Positions 47,801 through 58,886 are shown, numbered from the stretch's first letter. The stretch: DNA of 64,000 bases from Platycnemis pennipes (GCA_933228895.1 OW121856.1:113683163-113747162); one strand, 5' to 3'. Notes: generated by a model not told the origin, from the sequence alone. A program made the numbers and translations.

Positions 47801-48074
47801 ATGGCATTTTAGGCTCAGTATATTCAAAAGTAAGTCACATATCCGTATATAATCAACATCTATACTCACCGATGAATCAGTTGCAATCCAGGGAAAACTG
47901 AAAGCCACTCATGAACAAAGATTTTCTCACTTTTCTACTCGAGCACCGTATAACTCGCCTCTCTCACCACGTATTCCTAGCGGAAAACTTGGGGTATGTA
48001 CTACCAGCGCCACCAAGCCGGAACTACTCTCTCAGCCTCAAGGGTCTGCCAGCTCAGCCTATAGGGTAATATAT

Positions 48075-48541
48075 GCCTCTTCTACACGTCCGCCTGCGCT
48101 CAGCGTACTTGGCTCAGCCTGAACGTTGAGCCACCTTCCTTTCTACACGAATCACTTAAATCGACGCTTCGCCATCTGGTTTCGAAGTTTACAAATGACA
48201 TTGTAAACACTCAACATGACTGGCATAGATGATTATTGAGAGAATGAGATAATTCTACGGGTATATTATAACTTTCTATTACCTTCGGTACTTTCCGGAA
48301 CTTTTTCCCCGTTTCCTTCCATTGGATTGAGAATCTTATTTATCCAATTTAAATAGCAACCGCGTTTTCGCGCCACAAGAATTGTTTAATCCGAACAAAA
48401 ACAATGCGTATTAATTAAACTGGGGTCCGGAGGTTTGCTGAGCCTACCCCTCGGCTGAACAATGGTGGCGCCTCTACACGGTGGGATCAGCCGTTAAGCC
48501 GGCTGATCCAGGCCGCTCATCCTAGCGTGTAGAGCCAGCAG
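48075..48541. repeat. Possible MITE with CTCTACACG ends
   Basis: CTCTTCTACACGTCCGCCTG near 48077 and, on the minus strand, GGCTCTACACGCTAGGATGA near 48534 are loosely inverted. An internal hairpin (GGATCAGCC..GGCTGATCC) lies at 48484-48510. No target duplication is clear. Confidence 0.4.
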
Positions 48542-48785
48542 AGTCGTCCCGAATGGAGGAAGAGGTCAGGGAGTGTGTAAATATAGTATCCCTGGAAGAG
48601 GTAACCTTCTTGGCATACCTACGTCACACAATATGGCGGATTGCGAAAAATGAATTATTTGCGGTAAATTCGAAGAGCTGAAGGTAGTTGTTTGGTTTAT
48701 TATGAAAATGAGAGAGAAAGGCAAGAACTCGACAAACATGATATCACCATTCAAATAAACCGACTGAAAGAGGAAATCTATGCGG

Positions 48786-49780
48786 AAATCCTACCCATAG
48801 GAACACGTTATTGAATAAAACGACAGAAAGAGGCAACCTTTACGGCATACCTGGCCATAGCAACATGTTTGATAATAAAACGACAGAAAGAGGCAACCTT
48901 TGCGGCATACCTAGCCATAGGAACATGTTTTTATTTAATAAAACGGCAGAAAGAGGCAACCTTTGCGGCATACCTGCCCATAGGAACGTCTTTGATAATA
49001 AAACGACAGAAAGAGGCAACCTTTACGGCATACCTGCCCATAGGAACATGTTTGATAATAAAACGACAGAAAGAGGCAACCTTTACGGCATACCTGCCCA
49101 TAGGAACATGTTTTTATTTAATAAAACGACAGAAAGAGGCAACCTTTACGGCATACCTGTCCATAGGATCATGTTTGATAATAAAACGACAGAAAGAGGC
49201 AACCTTTACGGCATACCTGGCCATAGCAACGTGTTTGATAATAAAACGACAGAAAGAGGCAACCTTTGCGGCATACCTAGCCATAGGAACATGTTTTTAT
49301 TTAATAAAACGGCAGAAAGAGGCAACCTTTGCGGCATACCTGCCCATAGGAACGTCTTTGATAATAAAACGACAGAAAGAGGCAACCTTTACGGCATACC
49401 TGCCCATAGGAACATGTTTGATAATAAAACGACAGAAAGAGGCAACCTTTACGGCATACCTGCCCATAGGAACATGTTTGATAATAAAACGACAGAAAGA
49501 GGCAACCTTTACGGCATACCTGCCCATAGGAACATGTTTGATAATAAAACGACAGAAAGAGGCAACCTTTACGGCATACCTGCCCATAGGATCATGTTTG
49601 ATAATAAAACGACAGAAAGAGGCAACCTTTACGGCATACCTGCCCATAGGAACGTGTTTGGTAATAAAACGACAGAAAGAGGCAACCTTTGCGGCATACC
49701 TGCCCATAGGAACATGTTTGATAATAAAACGACAGAAAGAGGCAACCTTTGCGGCATACCTACCTATAGAGTATACTCTA
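48786..49780 (+). repeat. 60-bp minisatellite (about 16 units)
   Basis: The unit is AATAAAACGACAGAAAGAGG followed by CAACCTTTACGGCATACCTG and CCCATAGGAACATGTTTGAT. Most units are 60 bp, and some are 66-69 bp with TTTTTATTTAAT. Because 60 is a multiple of 3 and the unit lacks stops in two forward frames, the array gives overlapping open frames of 352 and 304 codons. A block of six units appears duplicated within the array. Degenerate units continue at 51960-52260, beyond a LINE insertion. Confidence 0.95.
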
Positions 49781-49786
49781 TAGGTA
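49761..49786. repeat. Perfect 26-bp palindrome at the end of the minisatellite
   Basis: TACCTATAGAGTA is followed immediately by its reverse complement. It lies at the point where the 60-bp array breaks off. Confidence 0.9.
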
Positions 49787-49896
49787 AGTATACTCTAGTA
49801 TACTCTATTCGCGAAAAAAATGCTCACGGAGGGCAGCACTGTCGCCATGTTTTGATTGCGGAGAGGTGATCGAAACTTGTTACCTTAGGGAAGTGT

Positions 49897-50221
49897 ATGC
49901 GATTGTGCGGTTTTGAACCTTTGAATTGTTACGAGATGGCTCCAGTTCTGGAAATATTCGAGCTGATGAGTTATGTACAGGATGGGCAGCGTCCTTTCGT
50001 CGAGGGAAGCAGGGTTTTAAATGCTAATCATTTAATAACCTGCGGCATTAGTGAGCGGTCAACTCGTGGTTTTACTGTAGTCGGGCTAGTTGTTCAAACT
50101 AGCAATTTAAGCGGAAAACCGCATCAAATTCGCATTTGTATTTTAAATGGTGGTAATGGTGCCCATAACAAAATTGTATCAGCGCATTGCTCTTGCAAGG
50201 CCGGTTATAACCTCTCACTCT
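49897..50221 (+). pseudogene. N-terminal fragment of a SWIM/YqaJ-type element protein
   Basis: The open frame (MRLCGFEPLNCYEMAPVLEI, then VEGSRVLNANHLITCGI and VVQTSNLSGKPHQIRICIL) ends KIVSAHCSCKAG, the first half of a SWIM zinc finger (CxC). The layout parallels exons 1-2 of the nuclease at 21.4-24.6 kb: a short lead, a strand-rich region with P..I.., then the cysteine pair. The second half (CxH) and the YqaJ domain are missing, because a LINE begins at ~50213. It is not close in sequence to the 21 kb gene. Confidence 0.6.
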
Positions 50222-51955
50222 GATAGATTTAATTGTATCCACCTTTCCAGAGAAAACTATTTCTTGTGATACTACATATTGCTATCTTTCTGATCACTGT
50301 ATGCTTGGTGTTGTGTTGAAAATTACTGATTCTAAACTTATGGATCTTATTTATGTAACTAAACGTTCTTATCAGAGTGATAGCTTTGCAGTATTTCTTT
50401 AGAATGAGGCTAATGCAACTTGGATTGAACAAGACCATGGCATCTCACTCGATGTTGATGCCATGTTTGGCTCTTTCCTGAACATATTCCTGTTGCTTTT
50501 TAACCATTAGTTTCCATTAAGAGCAAGGAAATGTAACTATAGAAGCAATGACATTATAAGAGCTGCATGGAGGATTATCAACCAACAAACAAAAATTAAC
50601 TTTGATCAGAGACCACCTTTCATTAAAATTCAATGACTTTCCTGTTTCGAAGCCTGTTGAAATTGCTAATTGTTTCAATAGCCAATTCTGTCAGACTGCT
50701 AATAACACAGATTTGCCTTCTCTTAGTTGGGGTAAAACCACTTTGTCAATATTCCTCTCCCCATCTACCCCTAATGAGGTTGCCAACATTATACACTCCT
50801 TCACTAATTCCTTGTCTCTAGGATATGATGGAGTCCCAATATCTATCATTAAATTAGTTGCTAGGATTATTTCTGCCCCCCTGTCTGACATTTTTAACCT
50901 GTTTGTAATGGTCATTTTCCTACATACCTAAAAACTGCTATTATTATTCCAATTCACAAAAAGGGATTGAACGCAGAATCTAATAACTATCAACCTATTG
51001 CACTACTCTGTTTTCTCTAAAATTTTTGAGAAACTCTTTTACAATCGCGTTATGAATTATTTATACCATTTTAACTTGCTGAATTCTTCCCAACATAGGC
51101 TTCATCAAGGGAAGATCTACAATATCTGCAGCTTTCCAACTAATTAATGATATCACTTGGGGTCTTTCCAATCAGAAAGAAATCCTTGGCATTTTTGTTT
51201 GGCATATCTAAAGCCACCTGTTGAAATATGGCAATTTCACATCGATAATCTGAACAAAAAAATGCATCTGGTATCTCTATGATTCGTAAACTTGCCCCTA
51301 CCACCTCTGTGGAGATCTTAAAGCTTATTTACTTAGCTAAAATCCACTCCCACCTGTCTTACGGTGTGATATTTTGGGGCTACACCAGTGCTGCTACAAT
51401 CTCCATGCAAAAGAGATCTTTGAAAGCCATGGCTGCTGTTTCTATTAGATCTCCAGGAAAGCCACTGTTTCTCAAATTTAAAATAATGACACTACCATGT
51501 CTATCTATTTTTTATTGTGCACTATTTGTAAAAATGTATCCTGATTTGTTTTGCCCGAGTTCTACCATCACAAGGTTGCCTCCTCAGATGAACATCATTT
51601 CTGCGCCGAGTGAAATAATCATCATCATACATGATTATTTCACTCGGTGCAGAAATGATGTTCATTTGAGGAGGCAACCTTGTGCCTTATCTAGAAAGGG
51701 AACTCATTGCTCAGCCTCCCCCTTTTTTTAAATAAATTACCTTTGCATGTAAAAACTCAGTCTCTCCTTGAAAGTATCAATATACTTTCAAGTGCGAATT
51801 AAGGAGGCTGCTACAAGCTAAAGCCTATTGCTACCTGGATGAATTTGTGTGTGATAATTTACATTTGATTTGTTTTTTTTTAATGTCTTTTTCTCTTTGT
51901 ACTATTTTCCATTGACCATGTTCTATTATTAGACTGACTGAACAACAAAAAATTG
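50213..51955 (+). pseudogene. Decayed LINE, same family as the 34 kb copy
   Basis: It starts in the endonuclease end (TLIDLIVST, then YLSDHCMLGVVLKI). It continues with KPVEIANCFNSQFCQTA, NSLSLGYDGVPISIIK and SDIFNL, then a deletion of most of the palm, then MIRKLAPTTSVEILKL and KIHSHLSYGVIFWG. These align with the open frame at 34.15-35.99 kb. It carries many stops and a 54-bp snap-back at 51569-51684. The 3' end is near 51955. Confidence 0.82.
51569..51684. repeat. 54-bp snap-back inverted duplication in the LINE relic
   Basis: Arms 51569-51622 and 51631-51684 are reverse complements with a couple of mismatches, with an 8-base spacer. The intact relative at 34-36 kb shows no such structure. 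Confidence 0.9.
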
Positions 51956-51959
51956 TTAC

Positions 51960-52260
51960 TATTATAGCAACATGTTTGATGATAAAACGACAGAAAGAGA
52001 CCTTTGCGGCATACCTACCTATAGAGCCATGTTTGATAATATACGACAGAAAGAGGCAACCTTTATGGCATACCTAGCTATAGAGCCATGTTTGACAATA
52101 AACGACAGAAAGAGGCAACCTTTGAGGCATACCTGAACATCATTTTTGATAATAAAACTTAAAAAGTTTTAAACAAAAGTGGCATACCTACTGGAGCTTT
52201 GTTTGAAGATAAAATGGCAGGAACAGCTGTTCCTAGGTAACCTTTGTGGCATACCTGAGC
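51960..52260 (+). repeat. Degenerate minisatellite units
   Basis: ACGACAGAAAGAGRCCTTTG and GGCATACCTA..TATAGAGCC recur at ~55-60 bp spacing with increasing divergence. This is the continuation of the array at 48.8-49.8 kb beyond the inserted LINE. Confidence 0.85.
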
Positions 52261-54240
52261 GTTATTCTTGAACTACATAATGGATACTAGTCTATTGTCA
52301 TCAGAAAATATCTTACAAGAAATCTCCAGGGTTGCATTTTCACTTTGAACTATGCAGGATATTATGCATGCTTTGTATGAAGCGATTAGTCTGCAATCTA
52401 AGAAATTCTTAAACCGAAATTGCCATGCTATCTCATGTTTCGCATCTGTATCGAAATCAATTATTGCTGAATATGATTTAAGACATACCTAGTCTTAGCA
52501 TAGCACCTTTCATCACTTGTGCTAAAGGTGTCTACAATTGCAAGGCACTTTATTAAAGAACCAAATCCAAAGAACTAACGAGAGGATTGTTAAGTAATAC
52601 AAACATCACTGCAGTGAATGAACGAACCAGCATAACTCTTACGGGCATAATTTTTCCCACTTACAAATCATTTTATTGCAATTTGAAAACTAATGAATGA
52701 AAAATGGATTATTTTAATCTATGCAAGAGAGAATGGGGATTTGCAGCTACGTACATGCCATCATTAGCATATCAACTCCTTTCCGGAACATCTTATTAAA
52801 GTATTACCCAATGAATGATTATTCGAACGTCAGAAAGGGTTAACTAGAATAAAATGGGTATCCCTTGCTAGAAAAATTTTTATTGCAATACGTTGAAAAA
52901 TACAATAAAATATCATGGAACTGAACACATATTTAATCAATGAAAATGTAGAAATATAGGAAAACATCTTAGAGATACAGAGAAAATGCAGAATTCTACT
53001 TTAATTTATCAAAGAAAACATATCATTGTAAAAATTATAAAAATCATCAATACCAAAATTCTTATTATTATAGTCACAAGTATTTTTCATACATAGTCAA
53101 AACACAACCATCAATTTATACAATAAAAGAACATTACACAACTATATACAATTTTACACACAAGATACATATAAAACACTAGTAATAGAAACCCTAAGTA
53201 ACATTTAAAGCAGTATGTATAATTCCTAAACAAAAATATCTTAACAAAACATCTTATCATCACAAAAAGGAATTACTACAGAATATAATATAAGTAAACT
53301 ACACCAAAGAATATTCTTCAAACATACATCCCATCACGTCAAGTAATGGCCATTGTCCTTTATTCTCGTTGGTGGATCCCTTAAATCCATCGTAACTCAG
53401 AGGTAGCTCAGACATGGAAAGGAAAGAAAAATGGTTAGTGATGCCTGCATCTCTCGAAGGAAGTACAACACACCCAAAGTTGCAAGAATATAATACAATA
53501 TCATTTCCAGTGTTAAATAATATGGCGAGTAAATGTTCGAGGATATAGATAGATGTTACCATCAGTTATGCAAGTGTGGGCATTTATGGGCTGTGGGCTT
53601 ATTTATCTTTATGTAAAATCTACCATGCTTAGCCTGCAGCAGTGGCTACAACTGATTCTGATGACGGAAATACTGCAAAAGGAAAAGTAGCAAAAAAACT
53701 TGTATTTTGTTAAAAATAATTTCAACCACAACTAAATGGCAACAAGGCACATGACATGGTAATATATGATAATTATAATATGACGATAATGAGCAAATGA
53801 CAAATAACTTGTTACAAATTTTGTGCATTAGCTAACAAAAGAAATGTGACAGCTGATGGTGAAAACAATAAATAAGTGATATATTATCAACATGAAACAG
53901 GGAAGCTTTAACAACACATAAAAACTTATCATGAAAATAAATATTGGACTGTAAACATATAAATAAAAATTTTAAATAGTAAACATAAATAAAAATTCAG
54001 CAATAAATGCAACAAAAATTTAAGGCAACCACAAAATAACAATGAAAGATACAGAGGACAGAAAGTGAATAGCGTAGAAGAAGATAGAATTCAGAAGAGG
54101 AAGGTGTTGGAGAAATAGGAAACCTAAAATAGGTACAATGACTCTTTCTCAATAAATAATGTAAATAATAAACTTCTAAAAATGTAAAAATAGTTTAGTG
54201 CATACAGAATGTCAGAATAGTGCATACAGAAAGGAAACAG
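52261..54240. other. Very AT-rich stretch, nothing recognised
   Basis: There is one 87-codon minus frame (53299-53562) without family resemblance. I see no RNA gene or clear repeat. Confidence 0.45.
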
Positions 54241-54244
54241 GATA

Positions 54245-55250
54245 GACAACCGTCCACAACCGAAACCACACCACGTGAAATGAGGGGACATCAATCTATT
54301 ACTTACAAATGCAACCAAAATATTTGCACACTTACCTTCTTCACACAAAATACCATCACAAAAGTGACCGCATACACAAGCGTCCAAACCCAATTACAAG
54401 CCACGTGAATTTTTTAGATGATATCACGACCACAAATGTGTAATAAATTACCAACTTAATGTGTGTAAATGTGTACACAAATGTATAAAAAATTACCAAC
54501 AATTTAAAAAATAAATTACCAACACTAATGTGAACGGGATACACAAGCGACCAAAAGCACCACGAGAAATTAGGCGACAACCATGTATTGTTTACAAATT
54601 GAACCAAAAGTTTTGCTAACCAAAAGTGACCGGATACACAAAAGACCAAAACCACGCCATGAGAACTTAGGCGTCAATAACCCATTATTTATAAATTTTA
54701 CCAAAATGTTTACTTAGCAAAAATGTTTAAGACCAGAAATAAATGTAAAATAATAAATAAATAAACCAGCACATATGTTAGCACAGTAATAAAACCACGC
54801 CACGTAAACTGGTACAAAAGCGACCAAAACCACGCCACGAGAAATTAGGCGACAATATTGCATTATACCACGCCATGAGAACTTAGGCGTCAATAACCCA
54901 TTATTTATAAATTTAACCAAAATGTTTACTTAGCAAAAATGTTTACGACCAGAAATAAATGTAAAATAATAAATAAATAAACCAGCACAAATGTTAGCAC
55001 AGTAATAAAACCACGCCACGTAAACTGATACAAAAGCGACCAAAACCACGCCACGAGAAATTAGGCGACAATATTGCATTATTTAGAAATGCAACCAAAA
55101 TGTTTACGACCAGAAATAGATGTTGGCGGGATATATTTAGAAACCAGCACAAATGTTAGCACAGTAATAAAACCACACCACGTGAACTGATACAAAAGCG
55201 ACCAAAACCACGCCACGAGAAATTAGGCGACAATATTGCATTATTTACTA
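54245..55250 (-). repeat. Array of CCACGCCACGAGAAATTAGG motifs in ~217-bp units
   Basis: The motif AAAACCACGCCACGAGAAAT (with CACGTG and CATGAG variants) occurs about ten times. From about 54671 it sits in longer tandem units (54671 and 54888 starts) that include GTTTACTTAGCAAAAATGTT and AAACCAGCACAAATGTTAGC. Many short minus-strand frames start within these repeats and are not supported as genes. Confidence 0.8.
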
Positions 55251-55433
55251 AAAATGGTAACAAATTGCAGCATGAAATATTTATGAAATAATTATAAACC
55301 AACACAAATTTTAGCACAGTACTGTAAACAGATATTGAAATGAATACGCACCTGTTGTGCTTTGTCCACCAGAACAAAAATCGTCCACCACGTACCGTTC
55401 ACGAAATGAAAATGAGCGCGTTCCTCCGTGTTT

Positions 55434-55636
55434 CTATCGCTTGTCACCTGTAAACAGTAGCGCTGAAGCGGTGAGTAGGTGAGAGCGGCCAAGCGCAAGA
55501 GGAGATTCCGTCGGAAGCCACTTCAAAATAGTGGCGCTGACAATCCGAAGCTCACGAATGAGATTCCCTTGGAAGCCACATGGAAATAGTGGCGCTGCCG
55601 TCAGGTATGCCGCAAAGGTTACCTCTTCCTCCATTC
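55434..55636 (-). other. Inverted relative of the minisatellite unit with an open frame
   Basis: On the minus strand ATGGAGGAAGAGGTAACCTT opens a 66-codon frame beginning MEEEVTFAAYLTAAPLF. The first ~35 bases match the minisatellite unit (GAAAGAGGCAACCTTTGCGG) and also 48552-48620 on the plus strand. This may be the single-copy source of the array. No function is recognised. Confidence 0.4.
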
Positions 55637-55674
55637 GGTAAAACTCGAGCCAGCATTAGGGAGTTGCCGGACCT

Positions 55675-55731
55675 GTATATACGACCGTGGTTTTGTCCGA
55701 CTATACCGTATATACGACCGTGGTTTTGTCC
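55675..55731 (+). repeat. Direct repeat GTATATACGACCGTGGTTTT
   Basis: There are two copies, at 55675 and 55708, each followed by GTCC. The complement of its first 15 bases lies at the outer edge of the large inverted repeat (about 40049-40066). A partial copy lies in that repeat's spacer (44752-44770). Confidence 0.75.
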
Positions 55732-55929
55732 TCCGGGTTGCTAGCCGAAGAGCATGGGTCACCCCGGATTCCTCGTTATTACTATTTTTTCTGCTCTCCC
55801 ACCCTGTTTTCTTCCCTGTCTGTTATTTCGCCAGCACTCGAGCCTCTCCAATTTTTAGTCGCGCGGCAGTGACGGCGCCAATGGGTGCACTCATTTTTTT
55901 CTTTTGTTTCAATTTTTTCGTTTCCGCAT

Positions 55930-57094
55930 TATTTAATATGGGCGGGGCGGAAGAAACGAAGGAAAAGGTACAACCTATGACGAGGAAACAGTTTGACTCG
56001 CAGCTAAACCTTCTTCGATTCAAGCGGGATCAGTTTAATGCAACGATTTCTGTTCCATATGATTTAGCCAAAGAGTTAAACTACTCGGGAGCGAAATTAT
56101 CCACTCTTCCCAAAGTAGAGATCTTTCGCGTGGGATTCACATTCAGGATGTATACATTAAATTCCAGTGTACTCAAGATACTATTTTCGAGTATTGCCTC
56201 AACTCTAATCAACCTGATGTTTTTTCTTTGGACTCGAGTTTTTCAACATACGTCGAGGACCACTTTTATTTCATTTGCTCTTTGTTCTAGAAAAATCAGT
56301 AAGTTCATCCGCATCGAAGCGGGAAGTCTGTCGCGGAGGCTAATCCTCCGGTTACAAATAGGCTTCCCATGATTGAAGTTCCGTGTTTTTCTGGAGTATT
56401 CTCGGAGTGGGAATCTTTCCGCGATCTTTTTCTATCTGTCGTCACGAGAGAGAAGATAGATCCATCTGTGGAGTTTTCTTATCTAAAGACCGCAAGGCAG
56501 CCGCATTAATTGCAACAGTTCCATTCGGTGAGGCTCGCTATGCGTCAGCTTGGAAGGAGCTTTTGATCACTATGATAATCCAAGAATCTTATGATTTAAT
56601 TATTTAGTTAAGATTTCGAAGTTGGGAGTGTCATCCAATCAAGTCCGGGTCCTTGTCATGTCCACAGCAATTTATTAATACGTTTTCGGAAATATCACCT
56701 AAATTGGGAATGTTGAGCATATATGCTCAACATTCCCAATTTAGGTGAGTTTATTCTGTTTAGGTTGGCTGTTCGCGTAGTTGACTTCGAAACCATGGCC
56801 TGTTTTGAAGAGACTTTAAGCGATTATCTGTTCCCTTCTGTCCTTCAATTACTCAACTTCGCCAAGAAACTTATTAAGGCAATATTGACTTCTGCCGGGC
56901 CTGTTGATGCTGTTTCTTATCGTGTCACGTCACTGTCTTCTCGTTTGGTGATGCCTGTTTCTGTTGGCGGTACTCCTCCCAATGTTGAGGATAATTCATG
57001 TCACGCTGAACGTTGCACTCAGTGCACCGTGTACAGGGCTGCCAGTGGTTTCTCACTTTTTTTCAAAACACTCACTATTCCTCACTTCATTTGA
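55930..57094 (+). pseudogene. BEL/Pao-type gag relic (DUF1759-like)
   Basis: After a leader with TRKQFDSQLNLLRFKRDQF, the region from about 56365 reads LPMIEVPCFSGVFSEWESFR, DLFLSVV and FSYLKTA, then AALIATVPFGEARYASAWKE. These are the LP.IELPKFSG....W..F.D.F and AA.LI..L......Y..AW signatures of the DUF1759 gag region. A later piece (FILFRLAVRVVDFETMACFE) fits the end of that domain. It is broken by frameshifts, stops and a 54-bp perfect palindrome. No LTR, protease or reverse transcriptase was seen. Confidence 0.75.
56695..56748. repeat. Perfect 54-bp palindrome, no spacer
   Basis: Each 27-base half (left half TCACCTAAATTGGGAATGTT..) is the exact complement of the other, with the centre between 56721 and 56722. 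It lies within the BEL/Pao gag relic and breaks its frame. Confidence 0.95.
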
Positions 57095-57184
57095 AAAACG
57101 CTCACTATTCTCACTTGTTGAGATTGTTTAATTGTCTTTTACTCGCAAAATGTGCCATTCGAGTTTCCTAGCTATTATAATAGT

Positions 57185-58217
57185 CCCAGTCGGCACAAAA
57201 AATACGGCCAATAAATGGCCGAGGTTTGGTTCGCTTGTGGCAGTTATGGCTATGGCTCGCCGCATTGTGGCCTTGTTGTGGCCCATGTCCGGTTTGCCAC
57301 AATGCAGCTGGCCTAAGCACCTGCGAGCTACGGCCACACTTCCACATAACAAGGTTGGCCATAATGGGTATACTATGTACATCAAATGCACACCACAATA
57401 TGATATGGATGATAATTATAATTTGCTATACATATGTATAAATACCAGAAATAAAATATTTTCTATTCATTGATTATTTTGGAAAAAAAAGATATTTAAA
57501 ATCAGCAAAAATATTCATCGATGTTGTATCATTGAGTAGCGTATTTGTTTGGCTTCCGCTTACGTTCGTTTGTGACATGGACATGTGTGTTAGTGGAATT
57601 GGCGCAAACTTGAGGTTCAACCGTACAATTGTATAGATCCCGAAAACGCGAGTATTAGAAATATATACGTTTATTCAGTGTTGTAGACTGTGGTGAAGTG
57701 GATATCAGGAAGAGCCATGGAACGTTTTCCCGGCGACGAGGAGACCCAATAGTGATCTGCTTCTCATACCTGTTTTCAAGAAATCAACCTGAAGGAATTG
57801 CATAAACTGCCTGTAGTGTGAAATTCACTACCTATTTGATGATAAAAAGTTTAAAATAATCTTGCAAAGTCATATACCTCTCTTTCAGTGGCAATTGTAC
57901 TAAAGAAATAAAATGAGAAAGTTTGCTGGCTATGTAGAATTAGTATCCCTTATTTGAGAGTTAGTAATCCCTCCTTAAGGGATAGAATAACTTCCTAACA
58001 TATGGAAATTCTATAATTTCTTCTAATATTAATAACGTATTTCATTTCGGCACAATTATGGCCAGCAAATAAAATTCCAAGTGTGGCCACATTGATTGTG
58101 GCCGCACTTTGGCCAGGGGGTCAAAACCATTATGGACCCATAATGGCCATACACTATGGCCACAATGCTTAGCCATAGCTTGGCCACAGTTTGGCCGCAT
58201 TTTCTGTGTCGACTGGG
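57185..58217. repeat. GGCC-rich MITE-like copies in opposite orientation
   Basis: The left block (57185-~57371) begins CCCAGTCGGCACAAAAAATA and ends GGCCATAATGGG. The right block (58044-58217) ends, read on the minus strand, with CCCAGTCGACACAGAAAATG. Both are rich in TGTGGCCA and ATGGCC. AT-rich DNA of ~670 bp lies between. This could be two MITEs or one element with foldback ends. No target duplication was found. Confidence 0.6.
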
Positions 58218-58870
58218 GTGTCACTATAGTGACGACAGCAGAATCAAATACTTTCAGAATGCACGCATTTTCAGTGCCAACTGGGCTGCTGCAGCGCACT
58301 TGTGCGCGGAATTCCCACGCCCCTTGGTGATAATAGGCATCTAGAAAGTGGCTTTCTCCAATCTCGCATGAAGTGCTTGGCAGCTTGTCTCATTATTTCC
58401 TTCTTTCTTCCAGGGTTCTTCAATGTGAGAATCCTCGTTTCTAGTAATAAGTACTGTATATTGGTAGAAGTATTTTATGCATCGTTATTTATTGTCCTAA
58501 AATATGCAACAATCTCATAGGTTATGGCAATGGATATGTTTAATTTTTTTATCAATAAAGGTCATCAATGTCCATGCCTGGAACAATTGTTTTTATTACC
58601 TGTGACGCCTAAGTCCACTTCTATTGCAGATTGAAGCTAAATGTTGACCCTGCGTAGTTGGAGGGAGTTCTATACCTCTAAATTTAAACCATAAAAACGA
58701 TAAAAGAGTAAAGAATATGGCGAAATATATAATACGACGACACGTTGAATTCAAATTGAGCGGGCCTTCTGTAGTAACGCCACTAGCACCATCTGTAAGT
58801 GTAGTAGGTAAACAGTACCCCCAGGTAAAGAATTATAACGTCGAGTTGGTTCTCCATGCCGTCTACAACG
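58218..58870. other. Stretch with no recognised feature
   Basis: No gene, RNA or repeat is recognised, apart from a weak CAGTGCCAACTGGGC motif at ~58275 related to the preceding repeat ends. Confidence 0.45.
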
Positions 58871-58876
58871 AAACAG

Positions 58877-58886
58877 GCGCATGCGC
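58877..58886. promoter_or_regulatory. NRF-1/Ewg-type palindrome GCGCATGCGC
   Basis: A perfect GCGCATGCGC lies about 210 bp upstream of the candidate signal-peptide exon, inside the only CpG-rich, non-repetitive block in this part of the window. NRF-1-type sites are common in animal housekeeping promoters. Confidence 0.55.

Larger units (their letters stand above)
40062..48074. repeat. Large imperfect inverted repeat (arms 4.4 and 3.3 kb)
   Basis: The left arm 40062-~44432 and right arm ~44762-48074 are reverse complements with a spacer of about 330 bp. Matching landmarks, outside in, are the CTGAGCTGGCAGACCCTTGA edge, a THAP exon relic, a hAT MITE, an 80-codon frame (41363-41605 minus / 46482-46724 plus) and a Tigger-like element. 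The innermost landmark is AAGTCGGCTCCCAATTTTTA. The arms differ by scattered substitutions, a ~290-bp deletion in the right arm, and a 791-bp insertion in the left. They are therefore old enough to have diverged and are not a simple assembly mirror. Confidence 0.9.

Noticed and set aside
40062..48074. Assembly mirror artefact
   Set aside because: The arms differ by substitutions, a 290-bp deletion, a 791-bp insertion with its own target duplication and a private snap-back. A mirror artefact would be nearly identical.
48786..49780. CRISPR array
   Set aside because: There are no unique spacers between short repeats; the whole 60-bp unit repeats. The genome is eukaryotic.
48811..49869. 352-residue and 304-residue overlapping open frames as real proteins
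   Set aside because: Both come from a 60-bp minisatellite whose period is a multiple of three. Unit differences change residues in both frames with no sign of codon-level constraint, and start and stop contexts are arbitrary.
53299..55377. Several hydrophobic minus-strand frames as membrane proteins
   Set aside because: They are AT-driven translations within tandem repeats. Repeated frames begin at the same repeat motif and no family is recognised.
57132..58344. Tryptophan/alanine-rich frames in the GGCC-rich blocks
   Set aside because: They are open on several frames and both strands because of the repeated TGGCC motif, and have no domain.
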